Source of the DNA: Sorangium aterium | Lineage (GTDB): Bacteria; Myxococcota_A; Polyangia; Polyangiales; Polyangiaceae | Direction of reading: 5' to 3' | Assembly (NCBI RefSeq): GCF_028368935.1 | Contig: NZ_JAQNDK010000003.1 | Span: 1,488,001 to 1,552,000, forward strand | DNA length: 64,000 nucleotides | Shown: positions 42,996 to 51,655 of the stretch, piece by piece | Layout: every line of letters starts with the position of its first letter | Numbering within the stretch: position 1 is the stretch's first letter | Notes under the pieces: generated by a model | Told to the model about the DNA's origin: nothing | The model's database searches: none | Seen by the model: the letters and a program-made list of their open reading frames with translations, nothing else | Translations under genes and position numbers: made by a program

Positions 42996-43790
42996 TCAGC
43001 CGGTGGGCGCGCCGTCCAGCGGGAGCCGCAGCCGCCTGCGGGTGTTCTCCGCCGTGCGCGCGGCCAGCGCCTCGAAGGGCTCGCCCCGGAGCTCCGCGAC
43101 GAAGCGCGCCGTGTGCAGCACGTGTCCTGGCTCGCACCGTTTTCCCCGGAACGGCACCGGCGCGAGGTAAGGGCTGTCCGTCTCGACCAGGATCCGATCC
43201 GCCGGAGCCCATGCGGCGACCTCCTGGATCGCGCGCGCGGTCTTGAAGGTGACGATGCCCGAGAACGAGAGGTCGAAATCGAGCGCGAGCGCCCGCTCGG
43301 CGAACGCGCGATCCTCGGAGAAGCAGTGAATGATGCCGCCCACGTCGCTCGCCTGGGCGCGCGCCAGGATCGCGAGCGTATCTTCCGGCGCCTCGCGCGT
43401 GTGGATGACGATGGGCTTCTCCACCCTCCGAGCGAGGGCGACGAGGTCGGCGAAGACGCGCTGCTGTGTGTCCTTCGACGAGTGCATGTAGTGGTAGTCG
43501 AGGCCGATCTCGCCGACGGCCACGACCTCGGGCCGGCGCGCGAGGACCTCGAGCTCCGCGAGCATCCGGTCGTCCACGGCGGAGGCGTCGTGCGGATGGA
43601 CGCCGACCGCGGCGTGCACGTCGGCGCGCCGCGCGGCGAGATCCGCGGCGAAGCGCGCCGCGGAGAGATCCGCGTCGACGCCGACGACCACGAACGCGTC
43701 CACGCCGGCGGCCCGCGCGCGGTCCAGGACGGCGTCCGCTCCCTCGCGGAAATGACGCGGATCGACGTGGCAGTGGGAGTCGATGATCAT
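42996..43790 (-). CDS. tatD: TatD-family deoxyribonuclease/hydrolase
   Basis: 264 residues from ATG 43790 (MIIDSHCHVD). The TIM-barrel metal sites are visible: HCH at 6-8, EIGLDYHY, IHTREA, IHCFSE and VETDSPYLAPVPFRGKRCEP, which are diagnostic of TatD. Family members are 3'-5' DNases linked to DNA repair and quality control. It starts 8 bp after the prkA-like gene ends on the same strand, so it is probably co-transcribed with it. Confidence 0.93.
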   Translation of the reverse strand: MIIDSHCHVDPRHFREGADAVLDRARAAGVDAFVVVGVDADLSAARFAADLAARRADVHAAVGVHPHDASAVDDRMLAELEVLARRPEVVAVGEIGLDYHYMHSSKDTQQRVFADLVALARRVEKPIVIHTREAPEDTLAILARAQASDVGGIIHCFSEDRAFAERALALDFDLSFSGIVTFKTARAIQEVAAWAPADRILVETDSPYLAPVPFRGKRCEPGHVLHTARFVAELRGEPFEALAARTAENTRRRLRLPLDGAPTG

Positions 43791-43798
43791 GCTTCGCT

Positions 43799-46201
43799 TC
43801 AGGTGACGAGCTCCGCGAAGCGCGCGCGGAGCAGCGCGCTCGCGGCGTCGAGCGCGCAGCGGTCGCAGTAGCCCATCCCGCGCAGCCGCTCGAGCGCGCG
43901 CGTCGCGTTCCTGCGCTCCTCCTCGCGCAGCTCGCCCCAGCCCTTCTCGGACTTGCCGTCGCTCTGCGCGTCGCGGAGGAGCGCGACGAGGTCGCGAACC
44001 AGGAGCGCCACGCCCTTGCGCCGCTCCGTGAAGACCGCCTCCCGCAGCTTGCGGATCTGCTGCGGGAACACGACCGCGTTGACGATCTTCTGGCCAGGGT
44101 GATCGATGGCCCACGCCGCGATGGCCGAGATCAGGCCGCGCCGGTGATCGTCGTGCTTCGTGCGGACCCCGAGGAGCGCCTCCACCTCGCGCATCATGCG
44201 CTCGTCCGGGTTCTCGAAGTCGCCGGTGTGCGCGTTCCTGATCTTCTCCCCCTTCACCCAGACGCCGACGTGGGAGACGTACCGATCGAACAGCTCGGCG
44301 TAGCGCGTCTCGTCGACGAGGCCGCTGGCCGTCCGCATCTCCTCCTCGGTCGTGTCGAGCAGGCGCGTGCGCACGACCTCGCGGAAGAGCCGGTGATCGT
44401 GGTAGCCGCCCGCGAGCTGCTTCTCCTTGAGCCAGTCGTACTCCGCCTGCCGCTTGCAGAGCGCGTCGAGCTCCGAGAGCACGGCGAACGGGGAGAGGCA
44501 CGCGTGGTCCTCGCTCTGCGCCGCGTCGAGCAGGAGCGTCCGAACCTCCCGCGGCGAGACGCCGAGGCGCCCCTCGAAGTCCACGGACGCGTCGCTCTCG
44601 TGGTAGATCGCCTCGATGCCCGCGCGCAGGACCTTCTGCGCCTCGGCGTCGAACCGCTCCGGCGCCGTGCCCGTCGCGAACAGCTCCATCTTCTCGACGG
44701 CGGTGAGGCTCGAGACGAGCGGCGCGAGCGCGTCGGGGTACCGCTTCGCCTCCGGCTGCCGCATCCGGGTGAGCACGGCGAACTGCGCGGCGACGCGCGT
44801 CGCGTGCGGGGCGACGTGGCGGGTCACGAACGGGACGATCTGCGTGTCGTAGATCGCCTGCTCGTCGGGGTAGCTCCGGAGGTAGGGCGCGCGCAGGAGC
44901 TCGAAGCGCCCGCGGAAGCTCGGGAACTCCGGGTGCTCCCGGAAGGCGTTGAGGTGCACGTCGTTGGCGCTGCCGATCATCACGACGTTCGTCTGCACCG
45001 TCTGCTGCGGCAGGCTGACCTCTCCCGTCTCCAGCGTGAGCTGGAGGTACCGGAAGGCGTCGAGCGGTCGCTTGAGGAGATCGCTGAACTCGAGCACGCC
45101 CCCGGCGGCCTCGATGAGCTCACCGTGCGCCTCGAAGAGCGTCGTCGCCTGGAGCGAGGTCGGGAGCGAGGCGAGCGAGCGATCTGCCGTGATCTGCCGC
45201 TCGCCGGCGTCGACCGAGAGCTCCGGGCCGATCGTGACGGCGCCGACGCGGTAACGGCGGGAGATGAAGTACCGCTCGACCTGGACGTGCCGCAATGTCT
45301 CGACGAGCGAGCCGCCGCTCGCCACGAGGAGCGCCTCGAAGACCTGCTGGTTCTTGTGGGACAGCTTGCCGCTCATCAGCCACTCGGGCGGCGGCTCCGT
45401 CGCGCCGGCGTCCTCGTAGAGCTTCAGGATGAGCGCCCGACGCTCTCGCACCGGGAGCAGGAACAGCGGGTGATCCCTGAGCTCGATCACGAGCCGGGCG
45501 TCGATCTGATCGTCCTCGAGGTGGGCGTAGCTCGTGCCGTCCGCGGCGCTCGCCTTCACGTCGCCGCCGAAGCCGATCGAGCCGCGCATCGTCTTGCGGC
45601 TCGGGAACACCCAGTGGAAGCGGTACACGGCTCCCTCATCGAGGGTCGAGTAGTGCTCCAGGGCGCGCAGGATGCAGGCGGCGAGCGTGCTCTTCGCCGA
45701 GCCGTTCGGCCCGTGCATCAGGACGAGCCTGTTGGCCCTGCCCTCGCGCACGAAGTTGCAGAGCACCCGGTAGACCTCGGCCTGGAGCTCTTCGTGGCCG
45801 ATCAGCGCGAAGTCCCGCCCGTGGTAGGAGGCCGCGGCCGGCGCGCCCTGCTGCGCGGGCTCGGTCGCGGGGAGCTCCCACGGCAGATCGAAGAGCTGGA
45901 ACCGGGTCAGCTCCCCCCAGGGCTTCTTGATCGTCCGCGTGCCGAAATGGTCGAACATGTCGCGGACGTAGCGAGCCGCGTCGCGTCCGAAGCGGACCGG
46001 ATTGGAAGCGAAGAGCTCCAGGTACTGCTGGAACGAGAGGACCCGCTGCTCTTCGTTGAAGCGCCGCGCCATCGAGGAGGCGATGGCATCGAGCTCGGAG
46101 AGGGCCTTTCGAGCCCGCTCAGCCGCACTGCCTTGGACCGTCTGGCTGGGGCCGACCTCGCTGGGCTGGCCCCCCCGGCAACCGGAGGTGTCGTTGTTCA
46201 C
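43799..46201 (-). CDS. prkA: PrkA-family AAA/serine protein kinase
   Basis: 800 residues, longer than typical PrkA (about 630-690). Hallmarks: SFQQYLELFASNPVRFGRDAARYVRDMFDHFG near the N-terminus, a P-loop GPNGSAKSTL, a SIGFGG motif after it, and the C-terminal PrkA part (SGLVDETRYAELFDRYVSHVGVWVKGEKI). PrkA was described as a serine kinase acting in spore development and stationary phase in Bacillus and enterobacteria, though a protease activity has also been reported. The extra length is mostly spread over the middle. It overlaps no neighbour and precedes tatD by 8 bp. Confidence 0.9.
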   Translation of the reverse strand: MNNDTSGCRGGQPSEVGPSQTVQGSAAERARKALSELDAIASSMARRFNEEQRVLSFQQYLELFASNPVRFGRDAARYVRDMFDHFGTRTIKKPWGELTRFQLFDLPWELPATEPAQQGAPAAASYHGRDFALIGHEELQAEVYRVLCNFVREGRANRLVLMHGPNGSAKSTLAACILRALEHYSTLDEGAVYRFHWVFPSRKTMRGSIGFGGDVKASAADGTSYAHLEDDQIDARLVIELRDHPLFLLPVRERRALILKLYEDAGATEPPPEWLMSGKLSHKNQQVFEALLVASGGSLVETLRHVQVERYFISRRYRVGAVTIGPELSVDAGERQITADRSLASLPTSLQATTLFEAHGELIEAAGGVLEFSDLLKRPLDAFRYLQLTLETGEVSLPQQTVQTNVVMIGSANDVHLNAFREHPEFPSFRGRFELLRAPYLRSYPDEQAIYDTQIVPFVTRHVAPHATRVAAQFAVLTRMRQPEAKRYPDALAPLVSSLTAVEKMELFATGTAPERFDAEAQKVLRAGIEAIYHESDASVDFEGRLGVSPREVRTLLLDAAQSEDHACLSPFAVLSELDALCKRQAEYDWLKEKQLAGGYHDHRLFREVVRTRLLDTTEEEMRTASGLVDETRYAELFDRYVSHVGVWVKGEKIRNAHTGDFENPDERMMREVEALLGVRTKHDDHRRGLISAIAAWAIDHPGQKIVNAVVFPQQIRKLREAVFTERRKGVALLVRDLVALLRDAQSDGKSEKGWGELREEERRNATRALERLRGMGYCDRCALDAASALLRARFAELVT

Positions 46202-46225
46202 GTGAGGCTGAGTTTACCGTTCTGC

Positions 46226-46747
46226 CTACTGCACGTCGACGATCGCCTCGAGCTCCTGCTTCTGCATCAAACAATTCGCGGCGCTGCAGATGCTGAAGGA
46301 GAGCACGCCCGCCACCTTGGTCTTGCCCTTCTTGGCCGCCACGAACGGGACCTTGAGGAGGCCCTTGCTCTCCTCGAACATGCCGTCTTCGCGCTTGAGC
46401 AAGGGCTTCGGGTACGAAACGCCCTCGGCGGCCGCCTCGGTGACCTTGAACTTGATGGGGTATTTGTCGTTGATGTGGTAGTCGCCCTTCGACAGGAGCG
46501 ACACCTCCACGAGCCCCTCCTGGCCGGCCTTGTACGTCCCCGTCGGCTTCATTTCGAGGGTGTAGACCGCATCCTCGACCTTCGATTTTCCGCCCTGGGG
46601 TGGGGCCGCAGGTGCTGCCTCGGGGGCGCCGCGAGAGGTCGCCGCTTCGCTCTGGCTACAGCCGAGGACGGGGAGCCCGGAGAGCGCGATCAGGCACATC
46701 GCGGCGGAGAGGGGCTTGCGGGTCCGAGTTGAAGGATGAGTGCTCAT
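46226..46747 (-). CDS. Lipoprotein similar to the DsbD N-terminal domain
   Basis: 173 residues from ATG 46747. Signal with lipobox LPVLGC, then a Ser/Pro-rich linker and an Ig-like domain from about 55. The segment FSICSAANCLMQKQELEAIVDVQ at the end resembles the FSxCxxxxC motif with two cysteines that DsbD-alpha uses to pass electrons to periplasmic partners. It lacks the membrane and thioredoxin parts of DsbD. It is 24 bp upstream of prkA on the same strand. A role in thiol transfer is inferred from this motif. Confidence 0.65.
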   Translation of the reverse strand: MSTHPSTRTRKPLSAAMCLIALSGLPVLGCSQSEAATSRGAPEAAPAAPPQGGKSKVEDAVYTLEMKPTGTYKAGQEGLVEVSLLSKGDYHINDKYPIKFKVTEAAAEGVSYPKPLLKREDGMFEESKGLLKVPFVAAKKGKTKVAGVLSFSICSAANCLMQKQELEAIVDVQ

Positions 46748-46908
46748 GGTCAACACAAATAACACAGCGGCGGCGCCAGCGCGAACGCGGGGCCCCGGCG
46801 CCCAGGACGATGGCGCACTGAACCGGAGCACGCGCGCGCTTTACGCCCCAGCCGCCGCCGCGGCGCGTAAGGCGCAACGTCGCACGAGCGCGCGGCCCGG
46901 CGCCGCCG

Positions 46909-48189
46909 TCAGCGCGAAATCAGCAGCGCGACGAGCGCACAGAGCAGCACCGCCGCGCCAGCCGCTGCGGGGATGACCCAGCGCGGCAAGCGCTGTGGCA
47001 CGCCCATCACGATGTCCTCGGCGAACGCCTCGGCAGCGTCCGGCGAGCGCGCGATGGCCGCGGCGGCGATCGACCCGCCGCTCGCACCGGCGGGGACCGC
47101 GCCGACGCTCGCCGGGGCATGCGGTTGGCGGGCCAGGACCGACGGCGGCGCGGCGCGGATCCGGGCCGCGAGCTCCTTCTGCGGCAGGTACGCCCAGTCG
47201 CGGTGCGACCCCGCGAGGCCGTACGCCTGGCCCACGCGATCGGCGAGCAGGCCGACGGAGGGGAGGCGCGCCTCCGGGCTCTTCATGAAGGCCTCCTCCA
47301 TCACCGGATCGAGCGAGGCCGGCGCCCCGTAAGCCTTGCCCGCAACGCTCGGAGGCAGCGGGTTGCTGCCCATGATGGCCACGAGGATCATCGGACCGGT
47401 CGGCGCGTGGAACGGGACCTTCCCCGTGACGCACTCGAACACGATCGCCGCGACCGACCAGACGTCGGCGCGATGGTCGAGCGCGAGCAGCCCCTGCGCC
47501 TGCTCGGGGGACATGTAGAAGGGAGATCCGATCGTCGTGCCGACGACGGTCAGCTTCTTCGCGCCCTCGCTGTTGTCGCGCACGCTGCCGAAGTCGAGGA
47601 TCTTCACCATGTCGCCGTCGTGCGTGCCGACCAGGAAGATGTTGTCCGGCTTGAGATCGCGGTGCACGACCTTGCGCTTGTGGGCCTCCTCGAGGCCGAG
47701 CGCGATCTGCGACAGCATCCGCACCAGGCGCTCGGGAGGCAGCACCTTGTCGCGCTTGAGGACCGTCCGCAGCTCCTCGCCCTCGAGGTACTCCATGACG
47801 AGCGCGAAGCTGTGGTCCTCGGTCTTCTCGAAGGCGAGCACGTCGACGATCTGCTCGTGGGGCAGCGACGCGCTGACCTCGAACTCGCGGTGAAAGCGCT
47901 CGACGCTCACCTCGTCGAGCGCGACCTCGGGGTGGAGGATCTTCAGGGCGACGCTGCGGCCGGTCCGCAGATCGAGCGCCTGATAGACGCGCCCCATGCC
48001 GCCGTCGGCGACGATCCGCCAGACCTGGTAGCGCCCACCGCAGAGGGTCGCGCCGACGCGCCTGTCCTCCGGGTGGACCGGCGGCGATACCTCAGCGACC
48101 GGGATGAGGCGCTGCCCGTCGACCGGACAGAAGCCGCTGTCGTGCGAGAAGAGCCTGAAGCAGGCGGAACACGTCTTCAAGCCGCGCAC
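46909..48189 (-). CDS. Ser/Thr protein kinase with N-terminal zinc ribbon and C-terminal membrane anchor
   Basis: 426 residues. The N-terminus CSACFRLFSHDSGFCPVDG is a small zinc-ribbon-like module (two Cys pairs). The kinase domain, about 50-310, has VADGGMGRVYQA, ALKIL, HRDLKPDN, DFGSVRD and FYMSPEQAQG, all canonical. A single C-terminal helix (WVIPAAAGAAVLLCALVALLI) anchors it to the membrane with almost nothing outside, so it differs from receptor-type kinases. It is 6 bp behind the coiled-coil zinc-ribbon gene, so they form a unit. Confidence 0.92.
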   Translation of the reverse strand: MRGLKTCSACFRLFSHDSGFCPVDGQRLIPVAEVSPPVHPEDRRVGATLCGGRYQVWRIVADGGMGRVYQALDLRTGRSVALKILHPEVALDEVSVERFHREFEVSASLPHEQIVDVLAFEKTEDHSFALVMEYLEGEELRTVLKRDKVLPPERLVRMLSQIALGLEEAHKRKVVHRDLKPDNIFLVGTHDGDMVKILDFGSVRDNSEGAKKLTVVGTTIGSPFYMSPEQAQGLLALDHRADVWSVAAIVFECVTGKVPFHAPTGPMILVAIMGSNPLPPSVAGKAYGAPASLDPVMEEAFMKSPEARLPSVGLLADRVGQAYGLAGSHRDWAYLPQKELAARIRAAPPSVLARQPHAPASVGAVPAGASGGSIAAAAIARSPDAAEAFAEDIVMGVPQRLPRWVIPAAAGAAVLLCALVALLISR

Positions 48190-48195
48190 CCTGGA

Positions 48196-48951
48196 TCAGG
48201 CGCGGGAGGGGTCCGCGGCCGGCGTGCTGCCCGTCGCGGGCTCCGGCGGCATGTAGTAGAGGATCCGGTTGCAGTTCGGGCACCGCTCGAACTCCTCCTG
48301 GCGGCGCATCTTCTGGAACATCATCGGCGGCACGGACAGGTGGCAGCCGAGGCATGTGCCGTCGTAGGTGCGGGCGATCGCGACGGGCCTGCGCGTCCGG
48401 ATCGACTCGTAGCGGCGGTACAGGACGACCGGCAGCTTACCGACCACCTGCTGGCGCGCCTCGGCGCGCTGGCCGCGCTCGGCCTCGAGGGCCGCCAGCG
48501 ACGCCTGCGTCCCCGGCGCGCTGCCGTCGATCGCCCCCGCCAGGTCGACGCGCTTCGCCTCCGCCACATCGATCGCCGAGCGCGCACCCTCCGAGGCCGA
48601 GCTCAGCCGCTCGATCTCTTCCTCGCGATCGCGGTGCAGCTTGCGCAGCTCCTCGATCTCGCGCTGCGCCGCGTTGGACTCGCGCTCGTTCCGGGAGCGC
48701 TGCAGCTTCTCCCGCGAGCGCTCGATCTGGCTCGACATCTGGCGGAGCTCGACGGCGAGCTCGGAGCGCGTCTTCTCCATCGCCGCCAGGGTCTCCCGAT
48801 CGCCCTTCAGCCGCTCCTCTAGCCGCTTCAGATCGGACCGCATCCCTTCCAGGCTGCCGCGCTGCTTGTCGAGCTGCTCATCGATGCGGCGGATCTCGCT
48901 GTCGATGGCCGACAGCTCTTCGAGGAATGCGATCTGCTCGCGGATGCTCAC
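48196..48951 (-). CDS. Coiled-coil protein with C4 zinc ribbon (CdsZ-like)
   Basis: 251 residues. Residues 1-165 form a long heptad-rich coiled coil (repeated ER/EEL patterns), then a zinc ribbon with CLGCH and CPNCNRILYY. This layout is that of the zf-RING_7/CdsZ family, structurally known from Chlamydia and Helicobacter and possibly nucleic-acid binding. The function in myxobacteria is not known to me. It is the first gene of a pair with the kinase and lies 35 bp downstream of the tRNA gene on the same strand. Confidence 0.88.
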   Translation of the reverse strand: MSIREQIAFLEELSAIDSEIRRIDEQLDKQRGSLEGMRSDLKRLEERLKGDRETLAAMEKTRSELAVELRQMSSQIERSREKLQRSRNERESNAAQREIEELRKLHRDREEEIERLSSASEGARSAIDVAEAKRVDLAGAIDGSAPGTQASLAALEAERGQRAEARQQVVGKLPVVLYRRYESIRTRRPVAIARTYDGTCLGCHLSVPPMMFQKMRRQEEFERCPNCNRILYYMPPEPATGSTPAADPSRA

Positions 48952-48986
48952 GTGCTTCCTTGTCTCCTTCTGTTTCGTGGCTTTCG

Positions 48987-49060
48987 TGGGCCCACCTGGA
49001 CTCGAACCAGGAACAGCCCGGTTATGAGCCGGGGGCTCTGACCGATTGAGCTATAGGCCC
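48987..49060 (-). tRNA. tRNA with CAT anticodon, probably tRNA-Ile2 (or Met)
   Basis: 74 nt; no CCA encoded. Acceptor GGGCCTA / TGGGCCC, anticodon stem CCCGG/CCGGG with loop CTCATAA giving CAT, T-arm with TTCGAGT. The GGGCCTATAGCTC start resembles tRNA-Ile genes, so a lysidine-modified Ile2 is likelier, but elongator Met cannot be excluded. The anticodon-stem composition rules out a typical initiator. Confidence 0.85.
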
Positions 49061-49376
49061 TGGTACAAGGGCGAACCCCCGATCGGGTCCGCCCACTTTC
49101 GCACCGGCGGACAACGTAGTCCAAGCGGCGCGCAGTTGGAAGGGGAGCGGTTCGGCCGGACCGGGTTCTCCGATGGCGCCACGGCGGTCAGGGGTGGCTC
49201 GGCCGTGAAGGAAGCCCGTCCGCCGACGGGGCGCAGCGCGACGAGGGCCCTCGCCGGACATCGCGCACGGACATTGCGCCGGCGTGCGCGGTCAGCCCAC
49301 GCCCGAGGCCACGCCCGAGGCCACGCCCGAGGCCACGCCCGAGGCCGCGCCACAGGCCCGATCGAGCCGCGGCCCC
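49061..49376. other. Intergenic region of 316 bp with 12-bp repeats
   Basis: Upstream of the tRNA and downstream of an FGE-like gene. Besides four perfect 12-bp repeats (next entry) it holds no gene; no clear tRNA promoter hexamers were found. Confidence 0.5.
49297..49344. repeat. Four tandem 12-bp repeats
   Basis: Four perfect copies of CCACGCCCGAGG, plus a degenerate fifth to 49356. They lie 33 bp beyond the end of the FGE-like gene. The size differs from the 9-bp tracts elsewhere. Confidence 0.85.
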
Positions 49377-50366
49377 TCACGGCCCCTGCCGCCCGCCCGG
49401 ATCGACCATCGGGCTGCGGCGCGGGATGCGCGCCGTTTTGGCTGCCGGGGTCACGGCCTTGCCGCCGTCGAGCGCGTCGGAGCAGCACCGGAACCCGACC
49501 TGATAGAAGCGGAACCACCGGTTGTGCGTCGACGTGACCGGGCGGCATCGCGAGCGGATCGGCCCCCAGTACCCCCCTTTCAGCGTCGATCGAAACGGCT
49601 TCTCGTCCAGCATGCCGAGCTCGTTGTTCACCCACTCGTCCACGTTGCCGGTCATGTCGCGCACGCCGAAGGGGCTGACGCACCGGCTCATCTCCCCGGA
49701 CGCAACCCGGCGATCGAGCCGCTCGACCTCCGCCGAGATCTTCCATGGATCAGCGAACGTCTCGAGGACCGGCATCGAGATCTTCCTGTCGATGTTGCAG
49801 GCGTCGGGATCGCGAGCGATCCCATAAGGATAGGGCCACATCTGCGGCCCCTCGCACGCGAACTCCCACTCCTCGCCGGAGCAGAGCCGCTTGCCCTCGA
49901 TCTCGCAGGCGCGCTTCGCCTCCAGCCAGTTGACCATCACCACCGGGCGGACGCCCTCGATGTTCGGGTACTCGAAGACGTCGATGCAGAAGCGCCGGTG
50001 CTGAAGGCGCCCCTCGCAGAGGACCTCCGGCTCGAACCGCGCGCAGATGTCCTTCTCCTCGTCGATGTACGCGGCGCAGTGGTGCCCGACGTACGGGCAG
50101 TAGATGCCGTCGACGAGCACCATCCCGCCGAGGCACGCCGAGCGGCTCTCCGGGTCGACGCGCACGTACGCAGGCAGCGGCGGCGGCGCCGGAGGCGCCA
50201 GCGCGGGCGCCGGCGGGGCCGGCTCCGGCGGGGCGACGCTCGCGACCGGGGCCGCGCTCGCCGCGTCGAGCTGCCCAGGCGGCCTCTGGAAGCGGGGGGC
50301 AAAGAGGAGCGCGCTCACCAGGGCGGCGACGACGAGGGCGGCGATGAAGGCGATGCGCTCGCGCAT
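49377..50366 (-). CDS. Formylglycine-generating-enzyme-like (SUMF1-fold) membrane-anchored protein
   Basis: 329 residues from ATG 50366. An N-terminal helix (IAFIAALVVAALVSALLFA) and a Pro/Ala-rich linker precede a Cys-rich FGE-sulfatase domain: MVLVDGIYCPYVG, FCIDVFEYPNIEGVRPV, NWLEAKRACEIEGKRLC, FACEG, MTGNVDEWVNNE, GGYWGP, and the end GFRCC. In catalytic FGE a Cys pair (C336/C341 in human) acts after GGS; here a single Cys stands in that stretch, so catalytic capacity is doubtful. The gene follows the next FGE-like gene with one base between them. It probably faces the periplasm. Confidence 0.85.
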   Translation of the reverse strand: MRERIAFIAALVVAALVSALLFAPRFQRPPGQLDAASAAPVASVAPPEPAPPAPALAPPAPPPLPAYVRVDPESRSACLGGMVLVDGIYCPYVGHHCAAYIDEEKDICARFEPEVLCEGRLQHRRFCIDVFEYPNIEGVRPVVMVNWLEAKRACEIEGKRLCSGEEWEFACEGPQMWPYPYGIARDPDACNIDRKISMPVLETFADPWKISAEVERLDRRVASGEMSRCVSPFGVRDMTGNVDEWVNNELGMLDEKPFRSTLKGGYWGPIRSRCRPVTSTHNRWFRFYQVGFRCCSDALDGGKAVTPAAKTARIPRRSPMVDPGGRQGP

Positions 50367-50367
50367 G

Positions 50368-51453
50368 TCAGTCGTACACGCCGTCCTTCTCGCGGTCGCG
50401 CTCGATGAACGGCCGCGGCGGCGGCGTGACGACGCCGTCGACCGTGTCCGCGCAGCAGCGGAAGCCGACCTGGTAGAACTTGAACCTCGGCCCGTGCCCT
50501 CCGGTCGTGAGGCGGCAGGTGTTCCGAACAGGACCCCAGTAGCCGCCGTTGAGCGTGGCCGGGCGCGACGTGCCCGGATCGTCGGCGAGGTTGTCGGTCC
50601 ACTCGTCGACGTTGCCGGAGAGGTCGTACGCCCCGTAAGCGCTGATGCAGTTCGGGTGCGATCCGATGGGATCGGCCTGCCACAGCCGGGCGATCTCGCC
50701 CTCGCGTGTCGCCTCGTCCACCATGGCGTCGATGTCGAACTCGATCGCGGCGCGGTCGATGTTGCAAGGGCTGGGCGTGCGCACGAAGCCCCAAGGATAC
50801 GGCAGGCGCTTCGGTCCTTCGCAAGCGAGCATCCACTCGGAGCGCCGGCACAGCCGCCTGCCGATCGAGGCGCAGAGCGACTTCGCCTCGTACCAGTCGA
50901 CGTAGACGCGCGGGAGCTCGCCCACCCGGTTCGGCCACTCGTGGCGGTCGATGCAGAAGCGCCGGTGATCCACCGGAGCCCCGCAGCGGGCGCCGCGCCC
51001 GTACTCTGGGCAGCCATGGCCGGCTCCGTCGCCGCTGCGGGTGCAGACATACGGGAGGGATGGACAGAAATCGCCCTCCACGAAGGTCATGTCGGCGGGA
51101 CACGCAGCGCGCGCCACCGGATCCGCCGCGAAGGGATCGACCAGCGGGGCCGCCGCGGCGGCACGCGGGCTCGCGCTTCGTGAGGCCGGGGCCGCACCGG
51201 GAGGCGAGCCCGGCGCGGGCGCTGCTGGCTCCCCCTGACCGACGGCCGTTGCGGGTGCTGGCGTGAGCGACGCGGGCGCCGCGGGCCCGGCAGAACGCGC
51301 CGCAGCGGGACCGGGCTCGAAGCGCCCGGACGGAGAGGGCGGCGCGAGCAGCAGCGCGTCGAGCTCGGGCGCGTACCGCGCGAGGAGCGCGACCACGCCG
51401 AGCGCAGCGCCGGCGCCGACCGCCATCAGGACACTCCTTGCACGCGCTTCCAC
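50368..51453 (-). CDS. Second formylglycine-generating-enzyme-like (SUMF1-fold) membrane-anchored protein
   Basis: 361 residues from GTG 51453 (an ATG lies at 51426). Same layout as the downstream gene: N-terminal anchor (VLMAVGAGAALGVVALLA), a long Ala/Pro-rich linker, then FCIDRHEWPNRVGELPRV, DWYEAKSLCASIGRRLC, LACEGPKRLPYPWGF, LSGNVDEWTDNL, NGGYWGP and GFRCC. The two are clear paralogues, likely a tandem duplication. The catalytic-Cys region again has one Cys. Function unknown; they may modify or bind a shared envelope target. Confidence 0.85.
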   Translation of the reverse strand: MEARARSVLMAVGAGAALGVVALLARYAPELDALLLAPPSPSGRFEPGPAAARSAGPAAPASLTPAPATAVGQGEPAAPAPGSPPGAAPASRSASPRAAAAAPLVDPFAADPVARAACPADMTFVEGDFCPSLPYVCTRSGDGAGHGCPEYGRGARCGAPVDHRRFCIDRHEWPNRVGELPRVYVDWYEAKSLCASIGRRLCRRSEWMLACEGPKRLPYPWGFVRTPSPCNIDRAAIEFDIDAMVDEATREGEIARLWQADPIGSHPNCISAYGAYDLSGNVDEWTDNLADDPGTSRPATLNGGYWGPVRNTCRLTTGGHGPRFKFYQVGFRCCADTVDGVVTPPPRPFIERDREKDGVYD

Positions 51454-51655
51454 CTGCGCGCCCTCTCATAGTCCAGCTCGCAGCGCAGCGACGTGAGAAG
51501 AATTGCAAGACAACCGGAAGACCGCGCCCGCGCCGTGCGCGGCGCGTCGCGGCGCGCGACGACGAGGCGGGGCAACAGAGCCGACAGAGCAGCGAGCGGC
51601 GAGCAGGAGCGGCGCCACGCCCGCTTCCGTGTGTGATAGCTCTCCGGTTCCCCCT

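Noticed and set aside
44099-46732. Open frame of 877 residues antisense to prkA
   Set aside because: Same reason; no family motifs, while the opposite strand is PrkA.
48987-49060. Initiator tRNA-fMet
   Set aside because: The first base pair is G-C and the anticodon stem differs from the initiator GGG/CCC triplet.
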